A DNA stretch of 7,770 nt. It comes from Oscillospiraceae bacterium (GTDB lineage Bacteria; Bacillota; Clostridia; Oscillospirales; JAKOTC01). The stretch lies in NCBI GenBank assembly GCA_035353335.1, contig DAOPZJ010000058.1, positions 8,404 through 16,173 of the forward strand, given 5' to 3'. How positions within the stretch are numbered: the first letter of the stretch is position 1; every line of letters begins with the position of its first letter. Below, piece after piece: positions 4,948 through 7,770 of this stretch. The position numbers and the translations under genes are program-made. The notes beneath the pieces are model-generated. The model was given only the letters and a program-made list of their open reading frames with translations. It had not been told where the DNA came from and did not search any database.

Positions 4948-5391
4948 TTGCGCGGGAAATTCGTCGCGAAAAACCAAAAAGAAACCGAATTGCTGGCGCA
5001 AAAGTTCGCCGAAGAACTGCGCGGCGGCGAGGTAATCGCCTTTTTCGGTGATCTCGGCAGCGGTAAAACCACTTTCACTTCAGCGCTTGCAAAAGCGCTC
5101 GGATGCCCCGAGACGGTCACCAGCCCGACTTTTGTAATTATGAATCGGTATTCAGGGCGGCTGGTTGTCAATCATTTTGACATGTACCGCATCAATGATT
5201 TCGATGGTCTTTATTCCACCGGTTATTTCGATGTCGCCGGTCAGCCTGATTCGGTGACGCTGATTGAATGGAGCGAAAATATTATCGATTTAATCCCGCA
5301 GCCGTTGTATAAAATCGTTGTATCGCAGGGTACGACACTCGACGAGCGGATTTTTGTGTTTATCCAATTTACAGAGGACGAAAAAGCATGA
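4948..5391 (+). CDS. tsaE: tRNA threonylcarbamoyladenosine biosynthesis ATPase TsaE
   Basis: TsaE is the P-loop ATPase that works with TsaB and TsaD in making t6A37 on tRNAs that read ANN codons, in the cytosol. The 147-residue length is normal. The Walker A motif GDLGSGKTT is at 34-42, followed by TSPTFVI (58-64), HFDMYR (76-81) and IEWSE (106-110), all hallmarks of the YjeE family. The start is a TTG: no ATG or GTG lies in frame between the promoter and the family-conserved part, and AGGTGA sits a few bases upstream, so the N terminus (MRGKFVAKNQKET) is well fixed. It is the first gene of its operon and overlaps tsaB by 4 nt (ATGA), which suggests translational coupling of two subunits of the same complex. 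Confidence 0.94.
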   Translation: MRGKFVAKNQKETELLAQKFAEELRGGEVIAFFGDLGSGKTTFTSALAKALGCPETVTSPTFVIMNRYSGRLVVNHFDMYRINDFDGLYSTGYFDVAGQPDSVTLIEWSENIIDLIPQPLYKIVVSQGTTLDERIFVFIQFTEDEKA

Positions 5392-6041
5392 AAATTCTTG
5401 CAATCGACTCCTCCACTTCCACCGCAGCCGTCGGAATCGGCGATAACGGCAAAATATTGGTTTCAAGATTCACCAACAACGGCCTGACACATTCTCAAAC
5501 TCTGATGCCGATGGTCGCTGAGTGTCTTGAGCAGTGCGGATTAACCATGAAGCAGATTGACGCGGTTGCGGTCACGGTCGGCCCTGGTTCATTCACCGGT
5601 GTACGAATCGGGATCAGCACTGCCAAAGGGCTTGCCATGGGTGCGGACATCGGTGTCATCCCGGTGTCGTCGCTTGCGGCGTTAGCCGAGAACGGAGCGG
5701 GGGAGAAAACACTGCTCTGCCCGGCCTTCGACGCCCGCTGCGGGCAGGTCTATAACGCGTTGTTCGACGATTTGAAGCGTTTGACGCCCGACCGCGCGTT
5801 AACGATTGTTCAATTGCGCGACGAACTTGCGGGAAAGCCGGTTGCATTGTCTGGCGACGGCGCAAAACTCTGTTTCGAACAAATCCCGAATGCCGTATTA
5901 GCCCCTGAAGAAAAACGTTTTATTATTGCCGACGGAATTTTAGCCGCCGCGCAAAAGGAAACACCGATTGATTTTGGAAACATCAACCCCGTCTATCTCC
6001 GCCTGTCGCAAGCGGAGCGGGAGAAGTTAAAAAATAGTTAA
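5388..6041 (+). CDS. tsaB: tRNA threonylcarbamoyladenosine biosynthesis protein TsaB
   Basis: TsaB is the inactive paralog of the TsaD threonylcarbamoyl transferase and serves as its dimer partner and platform for TsaE in t6A formation. The 217-residue product has the ASKHA fold start ILAIDSSTSTAAVGI (3-17), HSQTLMP (35-41), the signature GPGSFTGVRIG (65-75), DARCGQVY (115-122) and the conserved tail motif YLRLSQAE (203-210). The ATG overlaps the tsaE stop, and AGAGGA lies about 10 nt upstream. The frequent next genes rimI and tsaD are missing; rpiB follows after 12 nt. It has about the usual length for a Clostridia/Bacillus TsaB, with no sign of damage. Confidence 0.94.
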   Translation: MKILAIDSSTSTAAVGIGDNGKILVSRFTNNGLTHSQTLMPMVAECLEQCGLTMKQIDAVAVTVGPGSFTGVRIGISTAKGLAMGADIGVIPVSSLAALAENGAGEKTLLCPAFDARCGQVYNALFDDLKRLTPDRALTIVQLRDELAGKPVALSGDGAKLCFEQIPNAVLAPEEKRFIIADGILAAAQKETPIDFGNINPVYLRLSQAEREKLKNS

Positions 6042-6053
6042 AGGAAGGTCATT

Positions 6054-6491
6054 ATGATTGTCATCGCATCGGATCACGGCGGATATGAATTAAAAAATGC
6101 TATCGGAGCATGGCTCAAAGAAAACGGTTATGAATTCATCGACTGTGGTACCAACTCCGCCGAGTCGGTGGATTATCCCCTTTATGCCAAGCTGGCCGCA
6201 CAGCAGATTTTATCAGGCAAATGCGAGCGGGGAATCATCTGCTGCGGAACCGGCATCGGAATCAGCATTGCGGCGAACCGTTTCAAAGGCATCCGTGCGG
6301 CGAACTGTGAGAGTGTCTGCAGCGCCGAGATGTGCCGCCGCCACAACAACGCAAACATCCTCTGTCTTGGCGGCAGGACCAACACGGTCGAGCACGCGCT
6401 TGAGATGGTCAAAGTTTTTTTAAACACCGGTTTCGATGGCGGTGAGCGCCACGAGCGCCGTATCAGGATGATGGACGAACCGACTATTTAA
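6054..6491 (+). CDS. rpiB: Ribose-5-phosphate isomerase B
   Basis: RpiB interconverts ribulose 5-phosphate and ribose 5-phosphate in the non-oxidative pentose phosphate pathway; members of the LacAB/RpiB family can act on related sugar phosphates. The 145-residue length is typical. Visible active-site residues, compared with E. coli RpiB, are Asp7-His8 (SDHGG), Cys64 in CCGTGIG (the proton-transfer cysteine), Thr66, His97 (RRHNNAN) and Arg132/Arg136 near the C terminus (ERHERRI). The ATG follows AAGGAAGG (6041-6048), and the gene lies 12 nt after tsaB. Its product is the precursor of PRPP, the PurF substrate, but purF is in another transcript here. Confidence 0.94.
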   Translation: MIVIASDHGGYELKNAIGAWLKENGYEFIDCGTNSAESVDYPLYAKLAAQQILSGKCERGIICCGTGIGISIAANRFKGIRAANCESVCSAEMCRRHNNANILCLGGRTNTVEHALEMVKVFLNTGFDGGERHERRIRMMDEPTI

Positions 6492-6504
6492 GAACGTTTA
6501 AATA

Positions 6505-6542
6505 AAAGATGCATAATTTCGAAGAAAAAAGATCGCATCTTT
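6505..6542 (+). repeat. Inverted repeat in the rpiB-HAD spacer
   Basis: AAAGATGC (6505-6512) pairs with GCATCTTT (6535-6542); the right arm can instead pair locally with AAAGAT (6528-6533) across a 3-nt loop. It sits just before the AGGGA ribosome binding site of the HAD gene. There is no U tract, so it is not a convincing terminator; it may be an mRNA processing or translational element, or chance. Confidence 0.35.
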
Positions 6543-6556
6543 GCGCAGGGATTTAT

Positions 6557-7312
6557 ATGTATTATAAACTGCTTGTTTTCGACCTCGATGATACTTTACT
6601 GCGTTCCGACAAAACTATCTCCGACACAAGCGCCGATGTAATCCGGCGGTGCGCACAATCGGGCATGAAAATCGCTTACATCACCGCACGCTCGCCGCGT
6701 AAAATGGGTCTGTTTTTAGAAGACCTACCCTGTGACGCGATGGCGCTTTATAACGGAGCATTGATCTATGTCGGCGGTGAACTGATCGAAAAAAACTTGA
6801 TTCCTTTTTCGGCGGGCATACTGACGATTAAAAGAGTGCTTGAACGATACCCAAAAGCCGCGTGTGGTATTTATTTAGAGCCGTACAGTTATTTTAAAGG
6901 GAATTTAAAGACGATCTTGACGGGAGAAATGGCACCCTGTACGCTCGAACAACTGCCGGAATACGACATTCAGCGCATTCGATTGATTTTCGACGAATAC
7001 GACAATTATGATATCTCCGACTGCATAGGGCCCGAGATGAATTTATTTCTATCTCCGAATGCGGCACTGATTACACAAAAAAACGCTGATAGGCTAAACG
7101 CACTGAAAAAAATCACCGGTAAGTTTATGATTGATCTGAAACAGACGGTTGCGTTCGGTGATTCTGATATCGATGCGGAGATGTTAAAAGGTGCGGGAAT
7201 CGGAGTCGCGGTGGATAACGCCTTGTCCGAAACCAAAGCGGCAGCCGATGAAATCTGCGACACCAACGACAACGATGGCGTTGCAAAGTGGATTGTTGAA
7301 AATTTGCTCTGA
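6557..7312 (+). CDS. Cof-type HAD-IIB hydrolase (phosphatase)
   Basis: Haloacid dehalogenase superfamily phosphatases of subclass IIB remove phosphate from small phosphorylated metabolites; the substrate here cannot be read. I chose the ATG at 6557 because AGGGA lies 5 nt upstream and the family motif starts at once (MYYKLLVFDLDDTLL); a start at 6509 adds 16 residues without similarity and without a binding site. The 251-residue protein has motif I DLDDT (9-13; nucleophile Asp9, acid Asp11), motif II YITAR (41-45), a central cap, and motif IV GDSDIDAEML (201-210) followed by GVAVDNAL (216-223). Two departures from the family are seen: the motif III lysine position seems to be Arg179 (NADRLNAL), and the usual GDxxND is GDSDID. 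It is shorter than most Cof proteins, with a small cap. It closes the operon that starts at tsaE and ends at a strong terminator. Confidence 0.88.
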   Translation: MYYKLLVFDLDDTLLRSDKTISDTSADVIRRCAQSGMKIAYITARSPRKMGLFLEDLPCDAMALYNGALIYVGGELIEKNLIPFSAGILTIKRVLERYPKAACGIYLEPYSYFKGNLKTILTGEMAPCTLEQLPEYDIQRIRLIFDEYDNYDISDCIGPEMNLFLSPNAALITQKNADRLNALKKITGKFMIDLKQTVAFGDSDIDAEMLKGAGIGVAVDNALSETKAAADEICDTNDNDGVAKWIVENLL

Positions 7313-7356
7313 TCTGCCATCTTGAGCGTGGCATATCCATGGCTTTTATCAGGCGT

Positions 7357-7403
7357 ATTCCTCAGGAGAGTCACAAGGGGTGCTTTTGTGCTTCGGAATG
7401 ACA
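7357..7403. repeat. Probable dispersed intergenic hairpin repeat, copy 2
   Basis: The element runs from ATTCCTC to CTTCGGAATGACA. ATTCC (7357-7361) pairs with GGAAT (7395-7399) and CACAA (7372-7376) with TTGTG (7386-7390). Its ends match those of 4758-4802 in the same orientation. It lies between the HAD stop and the operon terminator, so it would be transcribed as part of the 3' untranslated region. Confidence 0.5.
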
Positions 7404-7409
7404 TTTTTA

Positions 7410-7437
7410 AGGCCGCTGAAGCGGCCTGTTTCTTTTT
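7410..7437 (+). terminator. Intrinsic terminator of the tsaE-HAD operon
   Basis: AGGCCGC (7410-7416) and GCGGCCT (7421-7427) form a perfect GC-rich 7-bp stem with the tetraloop TGAA, followed by GTTTCTTTTT. It lies 98 nt after the HAD stop codon and before the S1 protein gene, so it separates the two units. Confidence 0.9.
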
Positions 7438-7442
7438 ATCGG

Positions 7443-7494
7443 TTATGAGTTGGGACATCCCGTCATATATTTTCTTGAGAATATGACGGAGGTG
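7443..7494 (+). promoter_or_regulatory. Leader of S1-domain gene: hairpin touching the Shine-Dalgarno, weak promoter
   Basis: CCGTCATAT (7460-7468) and ATATGACGG (7481-7489) form a perfect 9-bp stem with a 12-nt loop. The last two G of the right arm are the first two of the Shine-Dalgarno GGAGGTG (7488-7494), so the helix partly covers the site. A weak promoter, TTATGA (7443-7448) and TATATT (7466-7471) with a 17-nt spacer, overlaps the left arm; if used, it would start inside the loop and exclude the hairpin. The promoter and the RNA hairpin are therefore alternative readings. Confidence 0.45.
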
Positions 7495-7500
7495 TACATT

Positions 7501-7770
7501 ATGAGGAATTTCTATCCCGAGGGACAGTTGATCAATACGCCGCAAAACCGGGCGGCACTTTTTTCACGCAGCGGACTTGAATGGGCTTTGAGCGGCGGCC
7601 GAACGGTAGAAGCCCGAGCTGTGATGTGCGGCCGCGACCATGATCTGACGGTGGATCTGGGGTGTATGCAGGGAGTGATTGCGCGCGAGGAAGCGGCATT
7701 AGGCATCGCAGAAGGGAAGGTCAAGGACATCGCAGTCATCTCACGGGTCAATAAACCGGTTTGCTTCAAA
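7501..7770 (+). CDS. S1 RNA-binding domain protein (30S ribosomal protein S1-like), partial
   Basis: Ninety codons are visible before the window ends. The ATG has a strong GGAGGTG 6 nt upstream. The peptide begins MRNFYPEGQLINTPQN and contains VDLGCMQGVIAREE (51-64), ALGIAEGKVKDIAVISRVNKP (66-86) and VCFK (87-90). This is the pattern of proteins annotated as 30S ribosomal protein S1 in Ruminococcaceae-type Clostridia: a divergent N-terminal S1-like domain, then canonical S1 repeats that would lie outside the window. Such proteins bind single-stranded RNA and may help mRNA bind the ribosome. Whether it is the functional S1 or an S1-like regulator cannot be told from this part. It has its own transcription unit. 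Confidence 0.75.
   Translation, partial: MRNFYPEGQLINTPQNRAALFSRSGLEWALSGGRTVEARAVMCGRDHDLTVDLGCMQGVIAREEAALGIAEGKVKDIAVISRVNKPVCFK

Noticed and set aside
6509..6556. Upstream ATG of the HAD gene
   Set aside because: No Shine-Dalgarno, the extra residues are unlike the family, and the codons lie in an inverted repeat; 6557 fits both signals and family.
7006..7545. 179-codon minus-strand open frame
   Set aside because: It crosses the HAD gene, the operon terminator and the S1 gene start on the opposite strand, so it is a shadow frame.

Overview
The window looks like a chromosomal segment of a Gram-positive, low-to-moderate GC anaerobe of the class Clostridia, probably near the Oscillospiraceae/Ruminococcaceae. 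The reasons are strong AGGAGG-type ribosome binding sites, sigma-A promoters, a Bacillus/Clostridium-type PurF with a propeptide and four iron-sulfur cysteines, an NdoA/EndoA-type MazF, and an S1-domain protein of the kind seen in these families. No prophage, CRISPR array, tRNA or rRNA is visible. This is mostly housekeeping sequence with structured, decaying intergenic DNA.

Left part (1-410): a leftward unit made of a strong promoter, a 30-codon ORF with an excellent Shine-Dalgarno, a perfect 10-bp hairpin, and then the first 24 codons of a probable SAM-dependent methyltransferase that runs off the window. The small ORF carries a second copy of the hairpin's 3' arm, so the layout resembles a leader peptide plus attenuator. 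This is the most system-like observation in the window. A divergent extended -10 promoter drives the next unit.

Middle left (411-3820): purF (first step of de novo purine synthesis) and, 37 nt later, a divergent methionyl-tRNA synthetase-like gene whose KMSKS loop has lost its second lysine. The unit ends at a terminator. Beyond it (3839-4011) lies an intergenic stretch densely packed with hairpins, which runs into the stop codon of the convergent gene ndoA/mazF (4010-4396, minus), an mRNA-interferase toxin with no antitoxin gene next to it.

Middle right (4397-4947): 551 bp with no intact gene. It holds a truncated remnant of a flavodoxin-like quinone oxidoreductase start, a probable dispersed intergenic repeat, a large hairpin, and a sigma-A promoter overlapped by a 9-bp inverted repeat. 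That promoter drives tsaE-tsaB-rpiB-HAD hydrolase (4948-7312). TsaE and TsaB make the universal tRNA modification t6A with TsaD and TsaC, which are not in the window. RpiB interconverts ribulose 5-phosphate and ribose 5-phosphate, and the HAD protein is a Cof-like phosphatase. tsaE and tsaB overlap by 4 nt and rpiB follows after 12 nt.

Right end (7313-7770): a second dispersed-repeat copy, an intrinsic terminator, then a 9-bp leader hairpin touching the Shine-Dalgarno of an S1-domain protein gene whose first 90 codons are present. All positions of helices and motifs were read by eye. Homology statements rest on recognised family motifs and not on a search.
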